From Glycomyces luteolus (GTDB lineage Bacteria > Actinomycetota > Actinomycetes > Mycobacteriales > Micromonosporaceae), in the NCBI RefSeq assembly GCF_027622875.1, contig NZ_JAPZVP010000002.1, forward strand, positions 337,999-401,998: a stretch of DNA of 64,000 nt, written 5' to 3'. A program made the position numbers and the translations under genes. The notes below the pieces were generated by a model, which did no database searches, was not told the DNA's origin, and saw nothing but the letters and a program-made list of their open reading frames with translations. Shown here one piece after another: positions 7,639 to 16,543 of this stretch. The stretch's first letter is position 1. Each line of letters starts with the position of its first letter.

Positions 7639-10209
7639 ATGCCCGAGACCGTCCCCGCCGGCGATTCCCGCCAGCCCGACCCGGACCCCGGCGACAGCCC
7701 CGAGACCCGCTCCGACCCCGAACTCATCGCCGCCACCCGCAGCGGCGACACCACGGCCTACGCCGTGCTCTACGAGCGCCACGTGCACGCCGCGCGCCGC
7801 CTCGCCCGCGTCCTCTCCCGCGACCCCGCCGGCGCCGACGACCTCGTCTCCGAGGCCTTCGCGAAGCTCCTCCACACCTTCCGCGAAGGCGGCGGCCCCG
7901 ACCTCGCCTTCCGCCCCTACATGCTCCAGACCCTGCGCAACAACTTCTACGACCGGGTGCGCCGCGACAAGAAGGTCGAGTTCACCGACGACCTCACCGA
8001 GCACGACGCCGGCGAGACCTACGCCGACCCCGCCGTCGAGGGCCAGGAGCGCCGCTACGCCGCCCTCGCCTTCGGGAAGCTCCCCGAGCGCTGGCGGATG
8101 GTGCTGTGGCACACCGAGGTCGAGGAGGACTCCCCGGCCAGGATCGCCACCATGCTCGGCATGACCCCGAACGGGGTCTCCGCGCTCGCCTACCGCGCGC
8201 GGGAGAAGCTGCGGCAGAACTACCTGAGCGAGCACGCGGCCGACGCGCCGCGCGAGGAGTGCCGCTGGACGGTGGACCGGATCGGCGCGCGCGTGCGCGG
8301 CAAGCTCGGCGAGCGCAATGCGTCGAAAGTAGACGAACACCTGGACTCGTGCGTCACCTGCAACCTGCTGTTCGCCGAGCTCACCGAGCTGAACTCGGGC
8401 CTGCGCGGCGTGATCGCCGTGATCTTCCTGGGCGGGGCGGCTTCGCCGTACCTCGCGGCGGGCGCGGTCTCGGCCGCGGGGATCGCGTTCGGCGGGGTGC
8501 TCGCGTACCTGTTCGCGCCGTTGAAGGCGTTCGCGAACCGGATCCGCCGGATCCTGCAGCGGCTCGGCGCCAAGGGCACCGTCGCCACCGGCACCGCGGC
8601 GGCGGTCGCCGCCGCGGTCGCGGTCTTCGCGCTCACCGGCGACGAGGAGGAGCCGCGGCCGGAGGCGGCGCCTGCGGTGGAGCAGCCCGCCGACCCGGCC
8701 GAGGGGCCCGATGCGACCGGGCCGCAGCCGCCCGACCCGGAACCCGAGCCCGAACCGGACCCGGACGACCCGGCCCCGGACCCGGAGCCGGAACCCGACG
8801 ACGACCCCGAAGCACCCGCGGCCGCGCCCGCCGCCTACGCGATCGAGCACGGTCTCGGTTCGAGCGGCCTGGTAGCCGGTGGCGAGGCGATCCTCCCGAT
8901 CCGCCTCGAAACCCCGGAGGGCGGCTCGGGCTACGCGCCGCTGACCGAGCGGGCCGATGCGCATGGGGGACAAGCGGACCCGGCCGAGGAGTCCGCCGAC
9001 CGCCGCGGAGTCGGCTCCGCGGCACCCGTGGAGCGAGGCGGAGGCGAACGCGACGTCGAGCGGCGCGGCTGGGGGCAGGCCGCCTCCGAGCGCGTCGCGC
9101 TCGACATCGTGATGCCCGAGGGCATCACGCTGGCCTCCGAGACCGCCGAGCCCGGCTGGGCCTGCGCTGCGGACGGCGCGGTCGTCCACTGCGAGACCGC
9201 GACGATGCCCGACTCGGCGGAAGCCGACGTGCGCATCATGATCGGCGAGGACGTGAGCGGCTACCAGACCTTCGAGGTCGCCGTGGAGGGCCCGGGCATC
9301 GGCGGCGCCACGCTGCTGCGGGTGCCGATCGCGCCCGCCGGGAGCGAGGTCGGGTTCGCGAGCCTCGACGCCACGGGTGTCACCGCCGCCGGGAACATCT
9401 GGCTGACCTGCAAGGTGCCCGGCTGCCGCGAGGCCGTGCGCATCGGGGGCGGCGACCACTGGCCGATGAAGGCCTACAAGCCGGAGAGCGCGCCCGCAGG
9501 GCGCGAAGGCGAGGCCGTCTCGGGGGCTGTGCTCGACGTGCCGGGCGGCGCCGAGATCCATTGGGCGGGCCTGTACTGGGCCGGGGTCGGCGACGACCTG
9601 CCCGCGGAGGTCTCGCTCGCGGGGCCGGGAGGCTCCTGGACCGACCTCAGCGCTGCGGCCATGCGCGACATGGAACCTGGCCAGCAGGCGTTCGTCGAGG
9701 TCACGGACCTGGTGTCGGGCGGCGGCGAGTACTGGGTCGCCGCGGACAACCACCAGCTGCCGACCTCCGAGTGCGACCACTGGCCGATCGGTCGCGGCGC
9801 GGACTGCGTCGAGCAGCGCTGGGCGGGCTGGTCGCTGACCGTGGTGTACGCCGAGCCGGGCGCGGAGGCCGAGGAGGTCGCGGTCTACGACGGCCCGCGC
9901 TCGTCGGACACCGAGATCGAGGTCGAGGACGGCGGCGAGGTCCGGATCGCGGCCACACTGTGGGGCGGATCGGGGTACCGCAGCGGCGACGACTTGAACG
10001 CGGGAGGGCAGGGGCTCGGCGAGCCGGCCTCGTGCCGCGCGCACGGGGCGGTGGAGAACCCGGACTGGTACTCGTTCGGCGTCGACGTGAACGTGTACCG
10101 GGTGGCGACGGGCGAGGACGCGGTGATCCGCTTCGAGCGCGGCGACGACCCGTTCATCGTGGGCGTGGTGGCGGTGGCGGCCCCGGCCGGCGACGAGAGC
10201 ACGGTGTAA
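7639..10209 (+). CDS. Membrane-tethered ECF sigma factor fused to a zinc-finger anti-sigma-like segment and a large C-terminal module
   Basis: An 856-residue fusion in one uninterrupted frame. Residues 38-112 form sigma region 2 (YERHVHAARRLAR, DLVSEAFAKLL, YMLQTLRNNFYDR). Residues 145-195 form region 4, with helix-turn-helix IATMLGMTPNGVSALAYRA. Residues 208-245 carry an anti-sigma-like zinc-finger motif HxxxCxxC (H234, C238, C241). One long or two short hydrophobic helices lie at 257-292 and another at 313-333. Then come a Pro/Glu/Asp linker (334-400), a beta-rich domain, and a C-terminal domain with an AGLYWAG motif and GWSLTVVYAEP as found in actinobacterial surface proteins. The sigma and its inhibitor-like part are thus tethered to the membrane, with a possible external sensor. 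AAGGAG lies 13 nt before the ATG. The number of membrane passes, and so the side on which the C-terminus lies, is uncertain. Confidence 0.88.
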   Translation: MPETVPAGDSRQPDPDPGDSPETRSDPELIAATRSGDTTAYAVLYERHVHAARRLARVLSRDPAGADDLVSEAFAKLLHTFREGGGPDLAFRPYMLQTLRNNFYDRVRRDKKVEFTDDLTEHDAGETYADPAVEGQERRYAALAFGKLPERWRMVLWHTEVEEDSPARIATMLGMTPNGVSALAYRAREKLRQNYLSEHAADAPREECRWTVDRIGARVRGKLGERNASKVDEHLDSCVTCNLLFAELTELNSGLRGVIAVIFLGGAASPYLAAGAVSAAGIAFGGVLAYLFAPLKAFANRIRRILQRLGAKGTVATGTAAAVAAAVAVFALTGDEEEPRPEAAPAVEQPADPAEGPDATGPQPPDPEPEPEPDPDDPAPDPEPEPDDDPEAPAAAPAAYAIEHGLGSSGLVAGGEAILPIRLETPEGGSGYAPLTERADAHGGQADPAEESADRRGVGSAAPVERGGGERDVERRGWGQAASERVALDIVMPEGITLASETAEPGWACAADGAVVHCETATMPDSAEADVRIMIGEDVSGYQTFEVAVEGPGIGGATLLRVPIAPAGSEVGFASLDATGVTAAGNIWLTCKVPGCREAVRIGGGDHWPMKAYKPESAPAGREGEAVSGAVLDVPGGAEIHWAGLYWAGVGDDLPAEVSLAGPGGSWTDLSAAAMRDMEPGQQAFVEVTDLVSGGGEYWVAADNHQLPTSECDHWPIGRGADCVEQRWAGWSLTVVYAEPGAEAEEVAVYDGPRSSDTEIEVEDGGEVRIAATLWGGSGYRSGDDLNAGGQGLGEPASCRAHGAVENPDWYSFGVDVNVYRVATGEDAVIRFERGDDPFIVGVVAVAAPAGDESTV

Positions 10210-10268
10210 CGGCGCAGGGATACTCGCGCGGTATCGCTCCCGCGCCGCTCCGGGTAGGCTGAGCCTTG

Positions 10269-10793
10269 ATGTCGACCTCCATTGAGACCCCGCCGCAGCC
10301 TGCGGCCCCTCGCGGCCTCGCGGGGCTGTTCGCGCGCGCCATCGGCCTGGTGAAGCGCCACGCCGCCGAGCTCACCCGCTTCGCCGGCGTCGGCGGCGTC
10401 GCCTACGTCATCGACATCGGGCTGTTCAACCTGATGTTCATCGGACTCGACTGGTCCTACTGGTACGCCAAGATCATCTCGGCGGTCATCGCGATGACCG
10501 TGGCGTTCTTCGGGAACCGCCACTGGACCTGGCGCGAGCGCCGCGGCAGCGCCGCCGCCCACCGCCAGTACGCCCTCTACTTCTTCTTCAACGGCATCGG
10601 CCTGCTCATCTCGCTCGCCTGCCTGTGGGCCAACTCCGGCCTCGCCCGGGTCTGGCCGCAGTACTTCGACACCGACCTCGCGGTGAACATCGCCGCCAAC
10701 TTCGTCGGCGTCGGCCTCGCCTCGGTCTTCCGGTTCTTCGCCTACCGCACCTGGGTCTTCCGGCACCGGCCCGAACTCGCCTCCGCCAAGTGA
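10269..10793 (+). CDS. GtrA-family membrane protein
   Basis: A 174-residue protein with four hydrophobic helices (about 34-56, 62-80, 100-122 and 138-160), typical of the GtrA family. These proteins are thought to move polyprenyl-linked sugars across the membrane for cell-surface glycosylation. The family features FAGVGGVAYVIDIG in helix 1, ISAVIAMTVAFFGNRHWTW after helix 2 and RFFAYRTWVF at the end are all present. The ATG at 10269 follows a TTG; TAGGCT at 10255-10260 lies 8 nt upstream, so a leaderless transcript beginning at the ATG is favoured. A strong hairpin follows the stop and separates it from the convergent PH-domain gene. Confidence 0.9.
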   Translation: MSTSIETPPQPAAPRGLAGLFARAIGLVKRHAAELTRFAGVGGVAYVIDIGLFNLMFIGLDWSYWYAKIISAVIAMTVAFFGNRHWTWRERRGSAAAHRQYALYFFFNGIGLLISLACLWANSGLARVWPQYFDTDLAVNIAANFVGVGLASVFRFFAYRTWVFRHRPELASAK

Positions 10794-10797
10794 CGAA

Positions 10798-10828
10798 CAA
10801 GGCCCGCGCCGAACCGGCACGGGCCTTG
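10798..10828. terminator. Bidirectional hairpin terminator between gtrA-like and PH-domain genes
   Basis: Two 13-nt arms (10798-10810 and 10816-10828) pair with one mismatch around a 5-nt loop. The hairpin lies between two convergent genes and reads well from both sides. Confidence 0.85.
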
Positions 10829-10842
10829 CTCACGCCTGTCGA

Positions 10843-11367
10843 TCAGGTGCCGTCACCGGCGCCGGCGCGACGCGAACGGTCGTCCTCGGCGAGCTGGTAG
10901 AGCAGCGCCTTCGTCTTGTCGACCTTCGGGACGTCGATCAGGTTGATCTCGCCGTCGTCCGAGGCCGAATCGATGTTCATGTCGCCGAAGCCGAAGATCC
11001 GCTCCCAGACGTTCTGGGTGTAGGACACGGTGTTGACGCGCGCCAGCGGGATGTGGCGGCTCTCGCGGGTCACGAGGCCTTCGCGCCACATGATGCGCTG
11101 GTCGGTGATCACGTAGTGGGTCGAACGCCACCGGATCCACGGCAGCACCGACAGCCAGATGAGCAAGGCGATGAAGAGGACGACCTCAGCGAGGATCAGC
11201 CACAGGGCCCAGCTCTCCTCGATCTTGGCGGTGAAGGTGATGGCGATGGCGCCGATCGCCAGGAACACCACGAACCACAGGACGGGGCCGACACCCTCCT
11301 TCCAGTGCGGACGGGTGTGCAGCTTGACCACTTCACCGCGGGCGAGCTGATCGTCGGGATATCCCAC
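10843..11367 (-). CDS. PH-domain (bPH2-type) membrane protein
   Basis: A 174-residue protein with two hydrophobic helices (about 25-47 and 53-78) followed by a bacterial pleckstrin-homology domain (about 80-160: THYVITDQRIMWREG, then LARVNTVSYTQNVWERIFGFGDM). This is the layout of actinobacterial PH-domain membrane proteins of unknown function. The GTG at 11367 is chosen because a Shine-Dalgarno GGAGG (complement of 11375-11379) lies 7 nt upstream and the protein then begins VGYPDDQL, the usual N-terminus of the family. The frame stays open further upstream without support. It is convergent with the GtrA-like gene. Confidence 0.88.
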   Translation of the reverse strand: MGYPDDQLARGEVVKLHTRPHWKEGVGPVLWFVVFLAIGAIAITFTAKIEESWALWLILAEVVLFIALLIWLSVLPWIRWRSTHYVITDQRIMWREGLVTRESRHIPLARVNTVSYTQNVWERIFGFGDMNIDSASDDGEINLIDVPKVDKTKALLYQLAEDDRSRRAGAGDGT

Positions 11368-11560
11368 TGCGGACCTCCAGGAGTGAGAACGGGCGGGGGC
11401 AGGAATCATTCACGGCTGACGGGCGCGCCGAGGCTGCCAATCTACGGTTCGCGAGTTTCGCCGTGGGTACCGATGTCAAAAGCACAGTACAACACCTTGG
11501 CATCGCGGTTCGTCCCACGATTCCGGCGACACCGCTGAACCGGAGGAGGGGTCGCTTCCG

Positions 11561-12562
11561 CTAAGGCACCCAGCCGTTCTTCGCCGCATGCCAGCCCAGC
11601 TGGATGCGAGTGTCCACGTCGGCCAGATCCATCAGGTCCCGCACCCGCCGCTGCACGGTGCGCAGCCCGATGCCGAGCTTCGAGGCGATCGACTGGTCGG
11701 TGAGCCCGGCGATCAAGAGCCCCAGCAGGACCGCGTCGTCCTCGTCGAGCCGCTCCGCGCTGCTCGAAGCCGTCGTCGCCGGGATGCCGGTGGACCACAA
11801 CTGGTCGAACAGGGCGCCTGCGAGCTCCACGATGGACCGATTACCGGTCACGATCGCCTTCGGGCGGCCGCCGCGCTCCTCCATGAGCGCCGTCCTGTCG
11901 TCAACGACCAGGAGCTTGAGCGGCAGCCGCTTCGCGAACCGCACCTCGTCGCCCGAGGCCAGCGCGTAGCGCAGGTAGTCGGCGTACGGGTCGATGTCGA
12001 GCACTGAGCGGTCGAAGAGGATGCGGTGGCGGATCCCGCGGTCCTGGAGTTCCTGGTGGAGCGCGGCTTCGGGCACGGGCAGGACCATGGGCGGGCGCAC
12101 GAACGTGCGGAGGCTGCGTTCGGCTCCGGCCTTGAGCTGGCGCAGGCGGGAGCGGATGGCGACGGGGCCGGCGACGACCTCCCAGCCGCCCTGCTCGGCG
12201 CCGCCCGAGCCGGGCCGGGCGCGGTGGATCTCGAGGAGTTCACGCAAGGCCTCGTATTCGTCGAGGACCTCGCCGAGCTGTGAGGCGATGCGTCCGCCGA
12301 GGACGGTGTCGGGTCCGACGGCGCGGAAGCGGGTGTCGGCGACCATGGTGGCGAAGCCGTCGTCGACGAGGCGCATGAGGACGGCCCGGGCGCGGTCGGC
12401 TCCGAGTCCGGCATCGGCCGCGAGCTGCGACACCGAGGCGTCCGTTTTGGACAGCAGGAGCCGGTAGAGTCCTTCGGCCTCGGGGTCGAGTCCGGTCGGT
12501 CCCGGAGGCTGGCGGGCCCACCGGGTCGCGGGATCGTCGCCGCTGTGCGCCTGGTCGGCCAA
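11561..12562 (-). CDS. LuxR-type HTH transcriptional regulator with TrmB-like N-terminus
   Basis: A 333-residue regulator. The N-terminal 30-100 residues look like a winged helix of the TrmB kind ([23 protein letters not shown]). A middle sensor-like region includes [14 protein letters not shown] and [16 protein letters not shown], as in actinobacterial helix-turn-helix regulators with a phospholipase-D-like fold. The C-terminal LuxR helix-turn-helix is at about 268-325 ([18 protein letters not shown], then [11 protein letters not shown]). The start is a TTG with a strong Shine-Dalgarno AAGGAG (complement of 12570-12575) 7 nt upstream. Relatives often lie beside subtilases or specialised metabolite genes, but no such target is seen here. 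Confidence 0.85.
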   Translation of the reverse strand: MADQAHSGDDPATRWARQPPGPTGLDPEAEGLYRLLLSKTDASVSQLAADAGLGADRARAVLMRLVDDGFATMVADTRFRAVGPDTVLGGRIASQLGEVLDEYEALRELLEIHRARPGSGGAEQGGWEVVAGPVAIRSRLRQLKAGAERSLRTFVRPPMVLPVPEAALHQELQDRGIRHRILFDRSVLDIDPYADYLRYALASGDEVRFAKRLPLKLLVVDDRTALMEERGGRPKAIVTGNRSIVELAGALFDQLWSTGIPATTASSSAERLDEDDAVLLGLLIAGLTDQSIASKLGIGLRTVQRRVRDLMDLADVDTRIQLGWHAAKNGWVP

Positions 12563-12625
12563 TCCGCCACTCCTTCGTTGCTCTGCGCCGCCCGGGTTCC
12601 GGGTGCCCGGTCCCCTCGGTCCCGC

Positions 12626-13423
12626 TCAGTCCTGCGGTCGCAGGTGGACGATGTCGCCGGCGGCGACGGTCTCCACGGTGCCGTCGGCGGCGGCGACCTG
12701 CAGGCAGCCGTCGTTGTCGATGCCGATAGCGCGGCCGGTGAGGTTGCGGCCGTTGGGGAACGAAACCGACACGTGGCGTCCGAGGGTCGCCGAATTCCGC
12801 TGCCAGCGTTCGATCACCGAGGCCGGGCCGCGTTCGTTCCAGGTCTGGTAGACGGCCGCGACGTGCGCGAGGAAGCCCGAGGCGATCTCGGCGCGATCGA
12901 GCGTCGAGGCCCCGGCGATCGCCAGCGAGGTGGCCTCGGGGATCGGGAGCTCCGCTTCGGTGAGGGAGACGTTGAGTCCGACGCCGACGATGACGGCGTT
13001 GCCCTCGACCTGGGCGAGGATGCCGCAGACCTTCTTGTCGGCGATGAGGACGTCGTTGGGCCACTTGAGCTTCGCGTTGACCCCGCACACTGCCTTGAGC
13101 GCTTCCTCCAGGGCGACTGCGGTGAGGAGGCTGAGGGTGCCCCACTGCTCGCGCGGGAGGGTGGGGCGCAGGAGGAACGACATGGTGAGTCCGGCGCGGG
13201 CCGGGCTGACCCAGTGCCGGTCGAGGCGGCCGCGGCCGTGCTCCTGCTCCTCGGCGATGAGGACCTTGCCTTCGGGTGCGCCGTGCTTGGCGGCGTTCGC
13301 CAGGTCCGCGTTCGTAGAACCGGTGACTTGCACCACATCGAGCTCGGTCCAGAAGTCGGACTTCTCCGACAACAGCGTCCAGAGCTCGTGGCGGTCCAGT
13401 GGCTTTCTCGTCGGTGTGCTCAC
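12626..13423 (-). CDS. birA: Biotin--[acetyl-CoA-carboxylase] ligase BirA (no DNA-binding domain)
   Basis: Makes biotinyl-AMP and transfers biotin to the carboxyl-carrier domain of acyl-CoA carboxylases. The 265-residue protein has the biotinyl-AMP loop GRGRLDRHW (63-71), KWPNDVLI and GVGLNVSL, and a C-terminal cap domain. It lacks the N-terminal helix-turn-helix of E. coli BirA, so it is a pure enzyme. Two starts are possible. TACGCT (complement of 13430-13435) ends directly before an ATG at 13429 and 6 nt before the GTG at 13423, so a leaderless GTG start is preferred. It is divergent from accD, whose product belongs to the complex that BirA modifies. The same pairing (Rv3279c-Rv3280) is known in M. 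tuberculosis. Confidence 0.94.
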   Translation of the reverse strand: MSTPTRKPLDRHELWTLLSEKSDFWTELDVVQVTGSTNADLANAAKHGAPEGKVLIAEEQEHGRGRLDRHWVSPARAGLTMSFLLRPTLPREQWGTLSLLTAVALEEALKAVCGVNAKLKWPNDVLIADKKVCGILAQVEGNAVIVGVGLNVSLTEAELPIPEATSLAIAGASTLDRAEIASGFLAHVAAVYQTWNERGPASVIERWQRNSATLGRHVSVSFPNGRNLTGRAIGIDNDGCLQVAAADGTVETVAAGDIVHLRPQD

Positions 13424-13465
13424 GCACATAGCGTAGCCACAGGACGGGCCGATACGATCCGAGTC

Positions 13466-15040
13466 GTGACCGACATCGACTTCCACACGACCGCCGGGCG
13501 GCTCACCGACCTGGCCGAGCGCCTCTCAGAAGCGGCCACCGGGAACCCCCGGGCGATCGAGAAGCAGCACGAGAAGGGCAAGCGCACCGCCCGCGAGCGC
13601 CTTGAGCAGCTGCTCGACGAGGGGTCGTTCGTCGAACTGGACTCCCTGCGAAAGCACCACTCGACCAGTTTCGGGATGGAGGCCAACCGGCCCTACGGCG
13701 ACGGCGTCGTCACCGGCTACGGCACCATCGAGGGCCGCGAGGTCTGCGTGTTCGCGCAGGACTTCACCGTCCTCGGCGGCTCGCTCGGGCAGGTCTCGGG
13801 CGAGAAGATCACCAAGATCCAGGACCTGGCGCTGCGCACCGGCCGCCCGATCATCGGCATCTCCGACTCCGGCGGCGCCCGCATCCAGGAGGGCGTGGCC
13901 TCCCTCGGCGGCTACTCCGAGATCTTCTTCCGCAACGTGCGCGCCTCGGGCGTCATCCCGCAGATCTCGCTCATCATGGGCCCGTGCGCGGGCGGCGCGG
14001 TCTACTCCCCGGCGATCACCGACTTCACGGTGATGGTCGACCAGACCAGCCACATGTTCATCACCGGCCCCGACGTGGTCCGCGCCGTGACCGGCGAGGA
14101 CGTCGGCATGGAGGAGCTCGGCGGCGCCCGCACCCACAACGCGGTCGCGGGCAACGCCCACTACCTGGCCTCGGACGAGACCGACGCGCTCGAATACGTC
14201 AAGCACCTCTTGTCGTACCTGCCGTCGAACAACCTCGACGAGCCGCCCGCCTACGAGTCCAAGGACGTCGAGCTCGACCTGACCGCCACGGACCTCGAAC
14301 TCGACACCGTCATCCCCGACTCGGCGAACCAGCCGTACGACATGCACAAGGTGCTCGAATCGGTGCTCGACGACGGCGAGTTCCTGGAGACCCAGGCGCT
14401 GTTCGCGAAGAACATCATCACCGGCTTCGGCCGCCTCGACGGCCGGCCCGTCGGCGTCGTCGCCAACCAGCCCATGCACTTCGCGGGCTGCCTCGACATC
14501 GACGCCTCCGAGAAGGCCGCGCGGTTCATCCGCTTCTGCGACGCCTTCAACATCGCGATCATCTCCTTCGTGGACGTCCCGGGCTTCCTCCCGGGCACCT
14601 CGCAGGAGCACGACGGCATCATCCGCCGCGGCGCGAAGCTCATCTACGCGTACGCCGAGGCCACCGTCCCCAAGCTCACCGTCGTCACCCGCAAGGACTA
14701 CGGCGGCGCGTACTGCGTCATGGGCTCCAAGGGCGTCGGCGCCGACCTCAACCTGGCGTGGCCGACCGCGGAGATCGCGGTCATGGGCTCGCAGGGCGCG
14801 GTCAACATCCTCTACCGGCGCGAACTCGCGAAGGCCGACGACGAGCAGGCCAAGCGCGCCGAGCTCATGGCCGAGTACGAGGAGAAGCTGAACAACCCGT
14901 ACGTCGCGGCCGAGCTCGGCTACATCGACGCGGTCATCCAGCCGCGCGAGACCCGCGCGATGCTCGTGCGCGGCCTGCGCATGAACGCCTCGAAGCGCGA
15001 CGAGCTGCCCGCCAAGAAGCACGGCAACATCCCGCTCTAG
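13466..15040 (+). CDS. accD: Acyl-CoA (propionyl-/acetyl-CoA) carboxylase beta subunit
   Basis: Carboxyltransferase subunit that moves CO2 from carboxybiotin to acetyl-, propionyl- or longer acyl-CoA for fatty-acid and methyl-branched lipid synthesis. The 524-residue length is typical of AccD5/PccB. It shows [10 protein letters not shown] near the N-terminus, [12 protein letters not shown] and [13 protein letters not shown] in the N-domain, and [15 protein letters not shown] plus [11 protein letters not shown] in the C-domain, the two oxyanion-hole regions. An open frame runs almost 1 kb further upstream across birA, but the GTG at 13466 is right: TACGAT at 13453-13458 lies 7 nt upstream (leaderless) and family similarity begins there. 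A strong hairpin with a T run follows at 15082-15115. The Phe/Asp-type residue that sets chain length was not resolved. Confidence 0.95.
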   Translation: MTDIDFHTTAGRLTDLAERLSEAATGNPRAIEKQHEKGKRTARERLEQLLDEGSFVELDSLRKHHSTSFGMEANRPYGDGVVTGYGTIEGREVCVFAQDFTVLGGSLGQVSGEKITKIQDLALRTGRPIIGISDSGGARIQEGVASLGGYSEIFFRNVRASGVIPQISLIMGPCAGGAVYSPAITDFTVMVDQTSHMFITGPDVVRAVTGEDVGMEELGGARTHNAVAGNAHYLASDETDALEYVKHLLSYLPSNNLDEPPAYESKDVELDLTATDLELDTVIPDSANQPYDMHKVLESVLDDGEFLETQALFAKNIITGFGRLDGRPVGVVANQPMHFAGCLDIDASEKAARFIRFCDAFNIAIISFVDVPGFLPGTSQEHDGIIRRGAKLIYAYAEATVPKLTVVTRKDYGGAYCVMGSKGVGADLNLAWPTAEIAVMGSQGAVNILYRRELAKADDEQAKRAELMAEYEEKLNNPYVAAELGYIDAVIQPRETRAMLVRGLRMNASKRDELPAKKHGNIPL

Positions 15041-15081
15041 GCGGCACCGTTCCAAGCGGCACCGATCCAGGAAGTGCTGCG

Positions 15082-15115
15082 AGGGCGGCGAGGCCCACCG
15101 GCCTCGCCGCCCTTT
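15082..15115 (+). terminator. Strong intrinsic terminator after accD
   Basis: Perfect 14-bp arms (15082-15095 and 15100-15113) surround a CACC loop and are followed by TTT. This should end most accD transcripts, so the NYN-accE-maf genes probably have their own promoter. Confidence 0.9.
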
Positions 15116-15307
15116 GCTGTTCCCTCTCACCCGATCCGGTGAGAGCTGCACGCGTCCGCCGCGCCGCCCGCGCCCGCTACCGGGTCAAACCGCGTTGCCA
15201 CGCGAAGCGACGTGCACCACTCCCATCCCTAGGGTCCGATCCGGGTACCGTCTTATAGAGCTGGGGGAAGCGGGACAATTCGTCCCGCCCGACGTTGGGA
15301 GTGGGCC

Positions 15308-16321
15308 ATGACACCTATCGGAGGGATGCTGCCAGGGCTGCCGTCCCGGCGGTACGCCATATTGATCGACGTCGGCTACCTCTACGCGGCGGCGGCGGAG
15401 CTCCTGCTCGACGCCACCTCACGCCGCGACTACCGGGTCGACGCCGAGAAGCTGATCAAATCCCTCATCGAACGCGCCGCCCACCACCTCTCCGACGGCG
15501 AACTGCTGCGCCTCTACTGGTTCGACGCCGCCCGCGACCGCGTTCCCACCGTGGACCAGCGCGTCATCGCCAACATGGAATTCGTCAAGGTCCGCCTCGG
15601 GAACCTCAACTCGCGCGGCCAGCAGAAGGGCGTCGACGCCCAGATCCGCTCCGACCTGGAACTGCTCGCCCGCCACCACGCCGTCCACGAGGCCATCCTC
15701 CTCGCCGGCGACGAGGACATGGTCCCCGCCGTCGAAGTCGCCCAGGCCTACGGCGTGCGCGTCCACCTCTGGGGCGTCGAACCGCCGTACGGCACCAACC
15801 AGGCCGAGCGCCTCGTCTGGGAATCCGACACGGTGGCCACCATCGAAGCCGAGGACCTGCGGGCCTACTTCACCAAGAGCGGCACCGCCGCGGCCGCCAC
15901 GTACAGCATGGTCGGGGCGCCGATGACGCAGCCCGAGCCGCGCGTGCCCAGCCCGGCCGCGGTCTTCGGCCAGCGCCAGTCCGTGGCCGTGACCATGAAC
16001 GCGGCCGAGGCGCTGGCCCAGGCCGAGTCCGCTCGGCCGAAGTTCGTACGCACCACGCAGACCGGCGAGAAGCTCGACCCCGAGACGGTGCGCCAGATCG
16101 GGGAGTACGTGGGCCACAAGTGGCTGCTGACCAGGGGCGCGGACAACATAGCTGATCTGCTGCCGGGCCCGCAGCTGCCGACGGTCATCGACAAGGAGCT
16201 GCTGGTGGAAGCCGAGAAGGAACTCGGCTACTCTCTACGCGACCACCCGGAAGCGCGGATCTGGGTCCGCGACGGCTTCTGGGAGCGGGTGCACCGCGAA
16301 TTCGATATCGACGAGGAGTAG
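15308..16321 (+). CDS. NYN-domain (PIN-like) putative ribonuclease
   Basis: A 337-residue protein with an N-terminal NYN/LabA-like domain of the PIN nuclease superfamily. The acidic metal-binding residues are in place: D21 in AILIDVGYL, D110 and D116 in KGVDAQIRSDLE, and D135/D137 in LLAGDEDMVPAV. Residues 200-337 form a less conserved C-terminal region ending in ELGYSLRDHPEARIWVRDGFW, which may bind RNA. The ATG at 15308 has GGGAG nearby upstream. The gene lies between accD and accE, which in mycobacteria are neighbours, and accE starts 6 nt after its stop (with GAGGAG inside its own 3' end as Shine-Dalgarno). RNA cleavage is inferred from the family; the target is unknown. Confidence 0.85.
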   Translation: MTPIGGMLPGLPSRRYAILIDVGYLYAAAAELLLDATSRRDYRVDAEKLIKSLIERAAHHLSDGELLRLYWFDAARDRVPTVDQRVIANMEFVKVRLGNLNSRGQQKGVDAQIRSDLELLARHHAVHEAILLAGDEDMVPAVEVAQAYGVRVHLWGVEPPYGTNQAERLVWESDTVATIEAEDLRAYFTKSGTAAAATYSMVGAPMTQPEPRVPSPAAVFGQRQSVAVTMNAAEALAQAESARPKFVRTTQTGEKLDPETVRQIGEYVGHKWLLTRGADNIADLLPGPQLPTVIDKELLVEAEKELGYSLRDHPEARIWVRDGFWERVHREFDIDEE

Positions 16322-16327
16322 TTCTCG

Positions 16328-16543
16328 ATGAGCCTGGAACTCAAGGTCGTCCGTGGCAACCCCACCGATGAAGAGCTCGCCGCGCTGGTCGGGCTGATCA
16401 CGGCCCTGCCGCGCCCGGTCGAGGAGGAGACCGGCGGCTCCACGGGCCGCCGGGCGGCCTGGTCGAACCCGGGCCTGCAGCTGCGGGTGCGCCGTTCCTG
16501 GCGCGACACGGCGGTTCCGGCCCGCAAGGGCATGGACCGTTGA
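16328..16543 (+). CDS. accE: Acyl-CoA carboxylase epsilon subunit
   Basis: A 71-residue small subunit found only in actinobacteria that stabilises the alpha-beta carboxylase complex. The hallmark LKVVRGNPTDEELAALVGLI opens the protein; a proline and charge-rich linker follows, and a Trp-containing tail (AAWSNPGLQLRVRRSW) closes it. The last TGA overlaps the TTG of maf (TTGA), so the two are translationally coupled. A GAGGAG at the end of the NYN gene is its ribosome-binding site. It is separated from accD by the NYN gene and a terminator, unlike the mycobacterial accD5-accE5 order. Confidence 0.92.
   Translation: MSLELKVVRGNPTDEELAALVGLITALPRPVEEETGGSTGRRAAWSNPGLQLRVRRSWRDTAVPARKGMDR

Noticed and set aside
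7393-10044. 883-residue minus-strand frame opposite the sigma fusion
   Set aside because: It is a high-GC mirror frame of a real gene; its Arg/Gly/Asp/His-rich translation is not protein-like.
12545-13465. Long upstream extension of the accD frame
   Set aside because: It overlaps birA on the other strand and has no similarity to carboxylases; the leaderless GTG at 13466 is well supported.
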